Source of the DNA: an uncultured Bacilli bacterium | GTDB lineage: Bacteria; Bacillota_I; Bacilli_A; RF39; UBA660 | Length of the DNA: 64,000 nt | Direction: 5' to 3' | NCBI GenBank assembly: GCA_947632325.1 | Contig: CANROU010000003.1 | Coordinates: 1 to 64,000, forward strand | Shown here: positions 41,368 to 50,898 of the stretch, piece by piece | Layout of the letters: each line of letters opens with the position of its first letter | How positions within the stretch are numbered: the stretch's first letter is position 1 | Notes under the pieces: generated by a model | What the model saw: only the letters and a program-made list of their open reading frames with translations | Databases searched by the model: none | Told to the model about the DNA's origin: nothing | Made by a program: the position numbers and the translations under genes

Positions 41368-44300
41368 AATTCTATTGTATTACCTTTTTCAAAATTTAAT
41401 TTAAACTGGTATGTTTTATCAGCAATAGTAGCTTTTACATCACTTAAATCACGACCCATTAAATCAGTTAATTCAGCGATATCCGTAACATTTGATGTTG
41501 TAGTAATATAAACCTTATAATCTCCCTTTGGTAATTGACTTATATCAAGTGTAGTATCATACCAAGCCCTTGTTTTATCATATCCATCAGCAACAGGTAA
41601 TGCCACTTTATATAAGCCATTAGTTATACTACCCAAATTAAATTGATAAGTTTTAAACGTCTTTTTATTTTCAAAGATAATTTTTCGATTAACAGTCGTA
41701 TTATCCGCTAAATTCATGCCATATGAATAACTTACACCTTTTAAATATAATCTTTCATTTTTAAATTCCAAAGTATCCCAAACATCATATTGATTATAAT
41801 AACTATCTACTGTTTTAAGTGGTATCGATATATTATCTCTTATATATAAAGTTACTGCACTACTACGATTACTATAATTATTTTGAATATTTACCACTTT
41901 ATTGCTTGATTGATAACTAGTAATTTCTTCTGTAAATAATTTATTATTGACTATTGATTGTGAATAAGTATCCTTTCCTTCTGCTTTTATATACATAATA
42001 TAATTACCAACAGGAAGCGAATCAATATCTAAATTAATTAAGAACCAAGCATGTGTATAAGTATAACCATCAGGTGAATAAATAGGATTATCAATTCCTT
42101 CTAAATTTGTAATTCTCGTAGCTTCTTGTTCGTAAATATTATTTTCATTTTCAGTATTAACGAAGATAATCTTATATTGTATATCATTGTCTAAAGTGTT
42201 ATCCATACCTTGTATAGTCATATAGCCTCGAAGTTGTAAATTAGTATCCATCTTTTTTAAATAATCAAAATAGAACACACCCTCAACTTCACTTTTATCA
42301 ATAACTTCTACGGTGATAGTTTTAGTTGTTATGTTTTTATAACTATCCTCTACTTGATAAGTAACTTCATAACTACCCAATTTATCTGTTTTTACTTCAT
42401 TTTTAACAACCTCAATACTATCTGTTAAATCTCCATCTTCAAAATCGATAGCGCTAACGCCCTCTTTTGGATTAAAAGTCGATTCTATAGTAATAGTATG
42501 ATCAGAAGCATAAATAACAGGTGCCATATTTTCCTTTACTTCAAGAGTAATAGTTTTCTTAACTATATGCCCAAAAGAATCCTTAACTTGATAAGTAACT
42601 TCATAACTACCTAATTCATTATATTTTACTTTACTATCATCAAAACTAACTTGACTAGATAAATCGCCATCTTCCTTATCCATAGCCTCTACATTATCAA
42701 GTAAATTTGGTTTTGGACTACCAAGAGTTGTCATTATATCTTTGGCGGTAATAGTTGGTTCTTCATCTTTTAAGACAGTAACTACTATGGTTTTAGAAAC
42801 CGTATGTCCATAATTATCTTTTACAGTATAAGTAACTTGATATTGTCCAGGGCTATTTACATCAACTGTTTTAGTAACGTCAATCTTAGTTATATTGCCA
42901 TCTTCCGGATCAGTGGCACTAACGCCTTCAAAATAATCAAATTCTCTTCCTTGGATAATGGTTTTATCACTGGCTGTGATAGTTGGTTCTTGATCAATGT
43001 AAGTACCTTGATAATATGTAACACTACATCCCCCAGCTGGATCACTCGCTAAAACATATCCCATTGTACCATTCATATCAGCAGGAACCTGATACCATTT
43101 TACACCATTAACAACTACTTCATCTAAAATTGGGAAATACGTATTTTTATAAAAACCACTAATAACCGTCTCTCTAGTATCGACTGGAGTCGAATTAACC
43201 CAAGCCCAATGACGTCCAGGATCAACGTTTTCTTTGCCATAACTAAGTCCCATAAACTGAATGGCATCGGCAGCAACCCAATCTTCTTGATTGTGTTTAT
43301 AATCAGATGTTATTAAGTACGCTACGGGTTTACCGTTTTCATCTTTAGCTTCAGCATAGACCATTACATAAGTATTAGCTCTAGCACTAGTAATTCTAGT
43401 AGAACCATCATCACTGAATACACTACTTTGTACTGGTGTGGTTAAAGCTGCATCATAATAGAAAGTTACATCTTTTTTCAATTTAGCTACTTTAGGGATA
43501 CTAACAGTATCTTTATCATAAAGGTTATTACTACTAGAATAGATATTATACGTATAATCATAATCACCATAATGGTATACTTCACTTGGATCAATAAAGC
43601 CATGTTTACCATTGTTAATTTTATATACTACATCAACTGGTACATAAACATAACTATTTTTCCAATCATAAGGACCATCAGCAATTTGATTTTTATTAGC
43701 GTCAATATTTAAATCACTAACAACCTTATACCAAGCGCCTTCTTGTTTTACAATAATCATAGGGAAATCTCGGCGATCATAAGAATATACTTTCTTACTA
43801 TCATAACTAGCAGAGGCATAAGCATAAACTTTATCGGTGGTTGTAACTCCTAGTTGATAAAAATTATAATCATTACGAGCGTAATCAAATTCATTATAAT
43901 ATTTAGCTGCTTTTTCACTCCAATATGGATCAGATGCATATTGAACATTCATTCCCACACCCTTATTACCTAATACACTACCGTTATAACGCCAATCATA
44001 AGGATTAGAATATCCATAAGTAAATAAATTACGGGCATAAGCATAAATAGAATTAGCAAAAGAAGCATAAGTTTTAGCGGCTTTATAAGCATCACCATCA
44101 ATAGCTCCATCACCAAAACCATTATTTTTATCTACCGAAATAGCACTACGCCCATTAGCTGATTCATTTCTCGTAATACCGAGCATCACAATAGCATTAA
44201 CACCATAATATTGTTGAGCATTATATAAAAATGTTCCTTGACCATATAGTTTAGAAATATACCCATTTAGATAAGAAGCTTCATCGAACGTCGTAGCTGA

Positions 44301-45185
44301 ATATTTTAATTGATTACGAATATAATTATCAATATCAGTAGCAGAATATGTAGTCCTAGAGTGTTGTGGTAAGAACATATAATAGTTATAGTAAGGATAA
44401 TCCCTATTAACAGCTCTAGTATAAACTTTTTGTCTATAATCTTGTAACATTGTTCTAAGATCAGTATAAAAATATTTACCATCATAACTGTAATATGTTC
44501 CTGGAGATAACATATCAGGTTTTGGTCCAATATTAATACAATATGATTCAGCCACAGGTGTATAAATATCCTTAGTTAAACAATGCCTGATAGCATCATC
44601 GCTAACTGTATAATAATTACTAGATTTTACCCAATTAAGTGGTACTATTTGATAATCATTAGTCAACCAGTTAGTCCAAGAGCTAATAAAATTTACCCAT
44701 CCATCATAACCCGCTATTTTAACATGAGCTACTCTGTTTGGCCAATTTACTTCCACAAAAGCTCCATCAACCGAACGATATAAAGATCCCGTATCCATAT
44801 AATTGTCTTTACCAGTTAAATCTCCAGCATCAGGGAAAAACAGACTATAAGCCTTTTGCGTATTAACTGATAAATCCAATAAAGCCACCTTAGCATCCGC
44901 AATTTCTGTTCTAGTTTCCCCATAAACTTTATTATAAGCTCTAGCTAAAACAACTAAATTATCGTCACTACTACTATTCATAGCGTTTTTAGCACTATAA
45001 TAATCACCATAGCAAGCTACAGTAGTAAGAGAACCATCAGTATTAGCTGTTGCTAATTCATATTGATCTCCACAAACCATACGATTTTTAAAATCTACAG
45101 GTTTCATAGCATACACTGGAGTAAGAGATAATAACATCAAAAAACCACTAAAAAATAGATATTTTAATAACCATCTTTTTTGCAT
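41355..45185 (-). CDS. Large secreted N-acetylglucosaminidase with Ig-like domains
   Basis: A 1276-residue secreted protein. The signal peptide ends VYA (residue 26). The N-terminal ~300 residues are unassigned. The glucosaminidase domain (about residues 300-440) shows GITRNESANGRSAISVDKNNGFGDGAIDG with the catalytic Glu, and YASDPYWSEKAAKYY. SH3-like segments follow (to about 730), then three DUF5011-type Ig domains (PTITASDKTI, PTITAKDIMT, PVIYASDHTI, each with YEVTYxVxDxxG), and two related beta domains (about 970-1260). It cleaves peptidoglycan during growth or separation. AAAGGAGG precedes the ATG, and a TATAAT lies upstream. Confidence 0.85.
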   Translation of the reverse strand: MQKRWLLKYLFFSGFLMLLSLTPVYAMKPVDFKNRMVCGDQYELATANTDGSLTTVACYGDYYSAKNAMNSSSDDNLVVLARAYNKVYGETRTEIADAKVALLDLSVNTQKAYSLFFPDAGDLTGKDNYMDTGSLYRSVDGAFVEVNWPNRVAHVKIAGYDGWVNFISSWTNWLTNDYQIVPLNWVKSSNYYTVSDDAIRHCLTKDIYTPVAESYCINIGPKPDMLSPGTYYSYDGKYFYTDLRTMLQDYRQKVYTRAVNRDYPYYNYYMFLPQHSRTTYSATDIDNYIRNQLKYSATTFDEASYLNGYISKLYGQGTFLYNAQQYYGVNAIVMLGITRNESANGRSAISVDKNNGFGDGAIDGDAYKAAKTYASFANSIYAYARNLFTYGYSNPYDWRYNGSVLGNKGVGMNVQYASDPYWSEKAAKYYNEFDYARNDYNFYQLGVTTTDKVYAYASASYDSKKVYSYDRRDFPMIIVKQEGAWYKVVSDLNIDANKNQIADGPYDWKNSYVYVPVDVVYKINNGKHGFIDPSEVYHYGDYDYTYNIYSSSNNLYDKDTVSIPKVAKLKKDVTFYYDAALTTPVQSSVFSDDGSTRITSARANTYVMVYAEAKDENGKPVAYLITSDYKHNQEDWVAADAIQFMGLSYGKENVDPGRHWAWVNSTPVDTRETVISGFYKNTYFPILDEVVVNGVKWYQVPADMNGTMGYVLASDPAGGCSVTYYQGTYIDQEPTITASDKTIIQGREFDYFEGVSATDPEDGNITKIDVTKTVDVNSPGQYQVTYTVKDNYGHTVSKTIVVTVLKDEEPTITAKDIMTTLGSPKPNLLDNVEAMDKEDGDLSSQVSFDDSKVKYNELGSYEVTYQVKDSFGHIVKKTITLEVKENMAPVIYASDHTITIESTFNPKEGVSAIDFEDGDLTDSIEVVKNEVKTDKLGSYEVTYQVEDSYKNITTKTITVEVIDKSEVEGVFYFDYLKKMDTNLQLRGYMTIQGMDNTLDNDIQYKIIFVNTENENNIYEQEATRITNLEGIDNPIYSPDGYTYTHAWFLINLDIDSLPVGNYIMYIKAEGKDTYSQSIVNNKLFTEEITSYQSSNKVVNIQNNYSNRSSAVTLYIRDNISIPLKTVDSYYNQYDVWDTLEFKNERLYLKGVSYSYGMNLADNTTVNRKIIFENKKTFKTYQFNLGSITNGLYKVALPVADGYDKTRAWYDTTLDISQLPKGDYKVYITTTSNVTDIAELTDLMGRDLSDVKATIADKTYQFKLNFEKGNTIELKVA

Positions 45186-45283
45186 ATTATCCCTCCTTTT
45201 TCTTTATCTATATTATAACATAAAATCACTTTATAGTATAGTAATAGCCCCATTATAAATTATTGTTTACATCTATATAGACA

Positions 45284-45309
45284 TAAAAAAAGTACTATTA
45301 CTAGTACTT
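45284..45309 (-). terminator. Terminator of rplU-rpmA
   Basis: AAGTACT/AGTACTT stem (45290-45309), followed by seven T on the minus strand; it overlaps the rpmA stop. Confidence 0.8.
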
Positions 45310-45589
45310 ATTCAGCAACAGGATAAACACTTACCTGTTTTTTATCTTTTCCACGTCTTTCGAATTTTACAATACCATCAACTATGGCATATAAAGTATC
45401 ATCATTACCTCTTTTAACGTTATCCCCTGGATATACTTTAGTTCCTCTTTGACGATATAAAATATTACCAGCGGTAACAAATTCACCATCAGCAGCCTTG
45501 CTACCTAATCGACGTCCTATTGAATCACGTCCATTAGAAGTAGATCCTTGACCTTTGTGATGAGCAAATAATTGTATATCTAATCTCAT
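45308..45589 (-). CDS. rpmA: 50S ribosomal protein L27 with cleavable extension
   Basis: A 93-residue L27. The body [37 protein letters not shown] is typical; its N terminus reaches the peptidyl transferase centre. It begins with [13 protein letters not shown]: the MRLDIQLFA part is the extension found in Bacillota that the cysteine protease Prp must remove (cut after FFA in S. aureus). The prp gene, usually between rplU and rpmA, is absent; the gap is only 26 bp. It is cotranscribed with rplU and ends in a clear terminator. Confidence 0.95.
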   Translation of the reverse strand: MRLDIQLFAHHKGQGSTSNGRDSIGRRLGSKAADGEFVTAGNILYRQRGTKVYPGDNVKRGNDDTLYAIVDGIVKFERRGKDKKQVSVYPVAE

Positions 45590-45615
45590 GTTACTCTTCT
45601 CCTTCCAACTGTATA

Positions 45616-45921
45616 TTATCCAATCTTTGTAATTTCAATTTTAGTATATGGTTGTCTATGTCCTTGTGTTAGTCTATTTGATTTATTAGATTTTGACTTA
45701 TATTTGTATACTTTAATTTTTTTACCTTTACCATTTTTGATGACCTTACCTTCTACTGTAGCACCTTTAATATAAGGATTACCTACCTGACCATCTTTCA
45801 TTAATACTTCATCAAAACTAACAACATCATTTTCTAAAGCATCGATTTTTTCAATATAAATAACCGATCCTTCTGTTACATAATATTGTTTCCCTCCTGT
45901 TTTAATAACAGCATTCATCAT
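45616..45921 (-). CDS. rplU: 50S ribosomal protein L21
   Basis: A 101-residue L21: [23 protein letters not shown] at the start, and [30 protein letters not shown] at the end, with the expected RNA-binding beta barrel. AAAGGAGG precedes the ATG. It is first in an rplU-rpmA operon whose leader resembles the L21 leader, so autogenous control is likely. The second Met of MMNAV may be the real start. Confidence 0.95.
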   Translation of the reverse strand: MMNAVIKTGGKQYYVTEGSVIYIEKIDALENDVVSFDEVLMKDGQVGNPYIKGATVEGKVIKNGKGKKIKVYKYKSKSNKSNRLTQGHRQPYTKIEITKIG

Positions 45922-45924
45922 ATT

Positions 45925-46008
45925 ACCTCCTTTATTATACTAAGACTCGCTCTTAAGGTACCAATGGTTTCTACCTTTTCAATGCGGTTTGAGCTTGAGG
46001 CGTCAAAC
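45925..46008 (-). ncRNA. L21-type ribosomal leader
   Basis: The leader between promoter and rplU contains TTGACGCCTCAAGCTCAAACC, GGTAC/GTACC and CTTAAGAGCGAGTC. This order of parts recalls the L21 leader of Bacillota, a structured RNA ahead of rplU thought to bind L21. The match is from memory, not from a covariance search. Confidence 0.6.
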
Positions 46009-46014
46009 AAGAAG

Positions 46015-46043
46015 AGTTTACCATATTTTTTATGTATCGTCAA
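46015..46043 (-). promoter_or_regulatory. Promoter of rplU-rpmA
   Basis: Minus strand: TTGACG (46043-46038), 17-bp spacer, TAAACT (46020-46015). Confidence 0.75.
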
Positions 46044-46072
46044 ACTCTTTTAGAACTTTTTCGCAAAATTAT

Positions 46073-47485
46073 TTAAATTTCTTCAATTTTCATAAAATTA
46101 GTCTTATGACAATTTACTGGAAAACCACCCGTTATGATAATATAATCTTTATTTTTCAAATGTAACATATCTATAGCTGTTTTTTTACAACTATCTACTA
46201 TTTCATCTGTAGAATGACATTCCTCTATTAATTTTGGATAAATACCAAAATATAAAGTTAATGACCGAACTGTATGTCTGTTAGGACTAGTCGCTACAAT
46301 TGGACATCGTGGACGAAACCGACTGATTTTTTTGGCCGTATTACCAGAATTAGTAGAAGTCACAATAGCTTGCACTTTTAATCTATTGGCACTATCTACT
46401 ACTGAATGAGCAATACAAGAAGTTATATCAGGGTGCGTACTAAACATCGTATCATCTAAAAGATCAATATAATTAATATCTTCTTCAGCACTTTTAATAA
46501 TTTTGTTCATCATTTCAACCGTTTCCACAGGAAAATTACCAATAGTCGTTTCACCAGATAACATAACGGCATCACTACCGTCTATTACGGCATTATAAAC
46601 ATCAGTAATCTCTGCTTTAGTTGGTAAATTATCATTTTCCATGGTAGACAACAATTCCGTAGCTACAATTCCTATTTTACCTTCAACATTAACCTTTTGT
46701 AACATCATCTTTTGTAACCCTGGTAATTTTTCAATAGGAACCTCTACGCCCAAATCACCTCTTGCGACCATAATGCCATCACTATGTTTGATTATTTCAT
46801 CCAAATCATCTATGGCTTCATTGTTTTCAATTTTACTAATAAGTTGTATATTATCATCACCTAATTCAATTAAATAATCATTAACATCTAATACATCAAA
46901 ATGATCCCTTACAAAAGAAAGAGCTAAAAAATCAATCTTTTGTGAGACAGCAAAACGAATATCTTCTTTACTACTTGTAGATAAATAATCTAATTGTAAA
47001 TTACTATCAGGAAAATGAACAGTACGATTACTATAAATAGGTCCTTCTTGTTCTACTTCACACACCACATAATCTTCATGTTGTTCTTGAACCTTTAAAG
47101 ACACTTTACCATCAGAAAGTAATAAATGCATATTAGGATGTAATAAAGAGATAATATCACAGTAATTAACAGAAAACTCTTGATTGGTTCCTAAAATATC
47201 ACGATTTACAATCTTAACATGACTTCCTTCTTTTAAAAAGCATTTTCCATCAGTCATTTCTCCCAAACGTACTTCAGGACCATTCATATCCATCATAATA
47301 CCGATGGCTTTATGATATTCATCTTCTAATTGATGAATTTTAGCAATAATCTCTTTACACTGTTCTTCGGTCGCATGTGATAAATTAAACCGCGCTACAT
47401 CCATCCCTGATTCTATCATCTTTCTTAATATTTCTATGTCATTACTTGCTGGACCAATTGTACAGATAATTTTTGTCTTTTTCAT
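46073..47485 (-). CDS. pyk: Pyruvate kinase
   Basis: A 470-residue pyruvate kinase: KIICTIGPASNDIEILRKMIESGMDVARFNLSHA at the N terminus, DGIMVARGDLGVEVP with the active-site residues, and KVNVEGKIGIVATELLSTM. It converts phosphoenolpyruvate and ADP to pyruvate and ATP. Length matches the short form; the extra C-terminal domain of Bacillus Pyk (about 585 residues) is absent. It follows dnaE with a one-base gap, an operon pattern also seen in other Bacillota, where dnaE and pyk are neighbours. Confidence 0.96.
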   Translation of the reverse strand: MKKTKIICTIGPASNDIEILRKMIESGMDVARFNLSHATEEQCKEIIAKIHQLEDEYHKAIGIMMDMNGPEVRLGEMTDGKCFLKEGSHVKIVNRDILGTNQEFSVNYCDIISLLHPNMHLLLSDGKVSLKVQEQHEDYVVCEVEQEGPIYSNRTVHFPDSNLQLDYLSTSSKEDIRFAVSQKIDFLALSFVRDHFDVLDVNDYLIELGDDNIQLISKIENNEAIDDLDEIIKHSDGIMVARGDLGVEVPIEKLPGLQKMMLQKVNVEGKIGIVATELLSTMENDNLPTKAEITDVYNAVIDGSDAVMLSGETTIGNFPVETVEMMNKIIKSAEEDINYIDLLDDTMFSTHPDITSCIAHSVVDSANRLKVQAIVTSTNSGNTAKKISRFRPRCPIVATSPNRHTVRSLTLYFGIYPKLIEECHSTDEIVDSCKKTAIDMLHLKNKDYIIITGGFPVNCHKTNFMKIEEI

Positions 47486-47486
47486 T

Positions 47487-50441
47487 TTACACCCTCTTTT
47501 CTAATTTTTCTATTTTTTGAACCACAATCTGCCATGAATTAAATCGTCTTTCTACTACACCAATGATTTTTAACAATTGCCCTGTTTGTAAATCGGGATA
47601 TTGTTTCAACACACTAGGGAAAAGCACAAATGTTGAACTTGTCGTATCATCACTACCTGTCAAAAAAGCCATCTCTTCTTTATTTTTTGTGGTTATGATC
47701 TTAATTTTTTCAACTAAAATAAGCACTGTTACTTTTTGACTGATATTACTTAAATTATCTATTTCATTTAAAGATAATGCTTCTTGATATTGATACTGAT
47801 AAGCTGTAATAGGATGGGCACTCATATAAAAGCCAAATAATGCTTTTTCCTGTTGCAAAAGTTCCTCTTTTGTATATTCAGTAGATATTTCTATTTCTGG
47901 TTTTATTACTAAAGATGGATCTAAATCTTTAGTCAATTCAGCATAATTAATCAAATTACTCAAATTATTAATCAATGTTTTTTTATTGTAACCAAAGGAA
48001 CTAAAAGTTCCAGCTAAAATCAATGTTTCTAAATTTTTAGAACCCACGTTTCTAGAATAGATACGACTAATAGTATCATAAATATCTTGGAAATTTTCCT
48101 TAGATCTTTCTTTTATTATTTCATTACTAACAGTCTGTCCAATACCTTTAATATTTGATAACGGAAATAACAACCCCTCATCTACTACCCTAAAACTAGT
48201 CGTACTTCTTTTTATATCAGGAGGTATAATCGTAATATGCCGATTTCTAGCCTCCATAATATAATCTTTAGTTTTACTTTCACTACCTATAACACTAGAT
48301 AATAAATTACTATAAAAATATTTAGGAAAATGAGCCTTTAAATAAGCCATTTTGTAAGCAATAAGCGAATATGCCACCGAATGTGAACGATTAAATCCAT
48401 AACTAGCAAAATTTAAAATCAATTGAAATATCTGTTTAACGGTTTTAGGATCATGTCCCAATGCTACACTCTGCTTAATAAATTTTTCCTCTTCATTTTT
48501 TAAAAGAGATACTTTCTTTTTACTCATGGCCCTTCGTAAAATATCAGCTTCTCCTAAACTATAGCCCGCTAAAACATTGGCAACTTGCATTATTTGTTCT
48601 TGATAAATTAAAATACCATATGTATTATCTAAAATAGGTTTTAAGGCTGGATCCAAATAACTAATTGGTTCTTTTCCTTGTTTCCTTCTAATGTAGCTAT
48701 CAATATTCACAGCTGGACCAGGGCGAAAAAGGGCAATAGCCGCAAAAATATCTTCAAAAGTAGTTGGTTGTAATTTTTTTAAAAACTGTCTCATACCACT
48801 TGATTCAAACTGAAATATTCCCGTAGTATCAGCAGTCTTAAATATTTCAATAGCATCCTCATCATTTAATGGAATCTTTTGAAAATCAACACTTATTTTT
48901 TCTTTATCTTTTATATCATTCAAAATATTCATAATGGTAGTCAAATTCTTTAATCCCAAAAAATCCATCTTCAATAGTCCTAATTCTTCTAGATATTCCA
49001 TAGAATATCCTGTTAAATACATATCTTGATTTTTAACTAGAGGAATTATTTCGTCTAAGTCAACGTCACACATGACAATTCCTGCAGCATGAATAGAAGT
49101 ATGTCTTGGGAAACCTTCCAGTCTATCAGCAATTTTAAACATTTTAGATAATTGTGGATCACTTTCAACCATTGCCCTTAAAGATGGAATGTTTTTATAC
49201 AAAACACTCAGTTTATCCTTAGTGATATTAGGTATTAATTTACAGACAGCATCTACTTTATAAAGAGGAATATTAAGAGTTCTTGACACATCCCTAATGG
49301 CTTGTTTAGCTCCTAATGTACCAAAGGTAATTATACCCGCTACCCGCTTTTCACCATAACGATCAATAACATATTTTATTACCTCATCTCGATAACAATC
49401 AGGAAAATCTGTATCTATATCAGGCATAGTTATCCTCTCTGGATTAAGAAAACGTTCAAATAATAAATCATATTTCATGGGATCAATATCCGTTATACCA
49501 AGTGAATAGGCCACCAAAGATCCAGCAGCACTTCCTCTTCCTGGACCTACTAAAATATTTTTTTGTTTAGCATATTTAATAAAATCATAGACTACTAAAA
49601 AATAATTAGAAAACCCCATTTTCTTAATAACACCAAGTTCATACATGAGCCGTTTTTGATAAGCAACAGGAACTTCATTGTTCAATCTCTTTTTAAGGCC
49701 CTTTTTACTAAGTTCCAATAAATAAGTATCATCATCTAAACCCTTATTTTGCGAATATTTAGGTAATCTTACTTTAGCTTTAGGAAATTCCAAATTACAA
49801 CTATCTGCAATCTTATTACTATTGTAAAGTATCTCATTTGGAAATTTAGTATATTCTAAATCATTAATTATAAAAGGTTTATCACTATTAGGAACAAAAA
49901 CATTATCAGCTATCGTTTTACCATCACGAATCATTAACAAGTAGGTCAAAAATTGCCTATCTGTCTCCTTAAAATATGTACTTTTAGGCAAATAAACAAT
50001 CTCTTTATCTTTGGGAATAGTTTGATATTGTTCTAAGGTCGCAACACCAATATATAAATCTTCTAATGCAACTAACTTATCATATAATTCTATACATTCT
50101 ACCACAATCTTGATTGTTCCCTTACTATATTGTTTTAAATCATCTATAGTAATCATTCTTTCGCTTTGAATAGTTGCTAATTTAATTAAATTTTGATAAC
50201 CTTTATAATCTTTGGCAAAATATAAAACGATATCCTTTTCTAAAAACATTTCTAAACCAATTAATGGCTTAATATTATTTTGTTTGCATTTATGATAAAA
50301 TTCCATTGCCCCATACATATTACAATCACAAATAGCTATGGAGGTTAAATGTTGTGCTTTACTAAATTCAATCAATTCATCAATTGTTATTAAACTAGAT
50401 AATAACGAATAGTTCGTTTTAACATATAATGGTGTATACAT
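47487..50441 (-). CDS. dnaE: DNA polymerase III alpha subunit, DnaE type
   Basis: A 984-residue C-family polymerase. The palm has GPGRGSAAGSLVAY and the catalytic PDIDTDFPD; later FQFESSGMRQFL, ALFRPGP, GILIYQEQIMQ and the OB-type domain follow. It is shorter than B. subtilis DnaE (about 1115). The N-terminal PHP domain is degenerate: the usual HVHS-YSLLDG metal motif reads YVKTNYSLLSS, and TDH is CDC, so metal binding and proofreading by PHP are not expected. In Bacillota, DnaE extends primers before PolC; polC is not in this window. Confidence 0.93.
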   Translation of the reverse strand: MYTPLYVKTNYSLLSSLITIDELIEFSKAQHLTSIAICDCNMYGAMEFYHKCKQNNIKPLIGLEMFLEKDIVLYFAKDYKGYQNLIKLATIQSERMITIDDLKQYSKGTIKIVVECIELYDKLVALEDLYIGVATLEQYQTIPKDKEIVYLPKSTYFKETDRQFLTYLLMIRDGKTIADNVFVPNSDKPFIINDLEYTKFPNEILYNSNKIADSCNLEFPKAKVRLPKYSQNKGLDDDTYLLELSKKGLKKRLNNEVPVAYQKRLMYELGVIKKMGFSNYFLVVYDFIKYAKQKNILVGPGRGSAAGSLVAYSLGITDIDPMKYDLLFERFLNPERITMPDIDTDFPDCYRDEVIKYVIDRYGEKRVAGIITFGTLGAKQAIRDVSRTLNIPLYKVDAVCKLIPNITKDKLSVLYKNIPSLRAMVESDPQLSKMFKIADRLEGFPRHTSIHAAGIVMCDVDLDEIIPLVKNQDMYLTGYSMEYLEELGLLKMDFLGLKNLTTIMNILNDIKDKEKISVDFQKIPLNDEDAIEIFKTADTTGIFQFESSGMRQFLKKLQPTTFEDIFAAIALFRPGPAVNIDSYIRRKQGKEPISYLDPALKPILDNTYGILIYQEQIMQVANVLAGYSLGEADILRRAMSKKKVSLLKNEEEKFIKQSVALGHDPKTVKQIFQLILNFASYGFNRSHSVAYSLIAYKMAYLKAHFPKYFYSNLLSSVIGSESKTKDYIMEARNRHITIIPPDIKRSTTSFRVVDEGLLFPLSNIKGIGQTVSNEIIKERSKENFQDIYDTISRIYSRNVGSKNLETLILAGTFSSFGYNKKTLINNLSNLINYAELTKDLDPSLVIKPEIEISTEYTKEELLQQEKALFGFYMSAHPITAYQYQYQEALSLNEIDNLSNISQKVTVLILVEKIKIITTKNKEEMAFLTGSDDTTSSTFVLFPSVLKQYPDLQTGQLLKIIGVVERRFNSWQIVVQKIEKLEKRV

Positions 50442-50502
50442 ACTTTACCTCCATTCTAATCATATTTTATCATATGTTTGGCATAAAATACAGTGTTAAT
50501 AT

Positions 50503-50531
50503 TTGACTTTCCTAAAATTATGTGATAAAGT
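50503..50531 (+). promoter_or_regulatory. Promoter of rpmB
   Basis: TTGACT (50503-50508), 17-bp spacer, TAAAGT (50526-50531). Confidence 0.75.
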
Positions 50532-50568
50532 TATTAGGCAATGAAACTGTATTAAAGGAGGAGAAAAA

Positions 50569-50769
50569 ATGCCAGTTAAAGTAACATCTAAAAAACCACT
50601 TTCAGGAAATTCTAGAAGTCATGCTTTAAATGCTACTAAGAGACAACAAAAGGTTAATTTACAAGTACAACGTTTAAGTGACGGTACTAAAGTACGTTTA
50701 AGTGCTAGAGAAAAAAGAACCTTAAGAAAAGATGATAAAATAGTAGAAGATGAACAGACGAACGTTTAG
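50569..50769 (+). CDS. rpmB: 50S ribosomal protein L28
   Basis: A 66-residue basic protein. SGNSRSHALNATKRQQKVNLQVQRL followed by KVRLSAREKRTLRK matches L28 (SGNxRSHAxNxTKRxxxxNLQ and SARALR). The first zinc-type Cys pair of some L28 is absent (C-minus form). An acidic ten-residue tail is unusual. GGAGGAG precedes ATG; promoter and terminator make it a single-gene unit, as is common for rpmB. Confidence 0.88.
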   Translation: MPVKVTSKKPLSGNSRSHALNATKRQQKVNLQVQRLSDGTKVRLSAREKRTLRKDDKIVEDEQTNV

Positions 50770-50801
50770 TAATTTATACTACCACAATATTGTATTTAAA
50801 A

Positions 50802-50826
50802 CAGTCAAGTAATGACTGCTTTTTTT
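50802..50826 (+). terminator. Terminator of rpmB
   Basis: CAGTCA/TGACTG stem followed by seven T. Confidence 0.8.
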
Positions 50827-50898
50827 GTAAAAAGATGAAAAGACATTGTAAAACAGCTATCTATTAGATATAATATATACTAGTTGGAGGTTATTAAA

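Noticed and set aside
43000-45185. Reading frames opposite the glucosaminidase gene
   Set aside because: The minus-strand frame has a signal peptide, catalytic motifs and repeats; the opposite frames are short and featureless.
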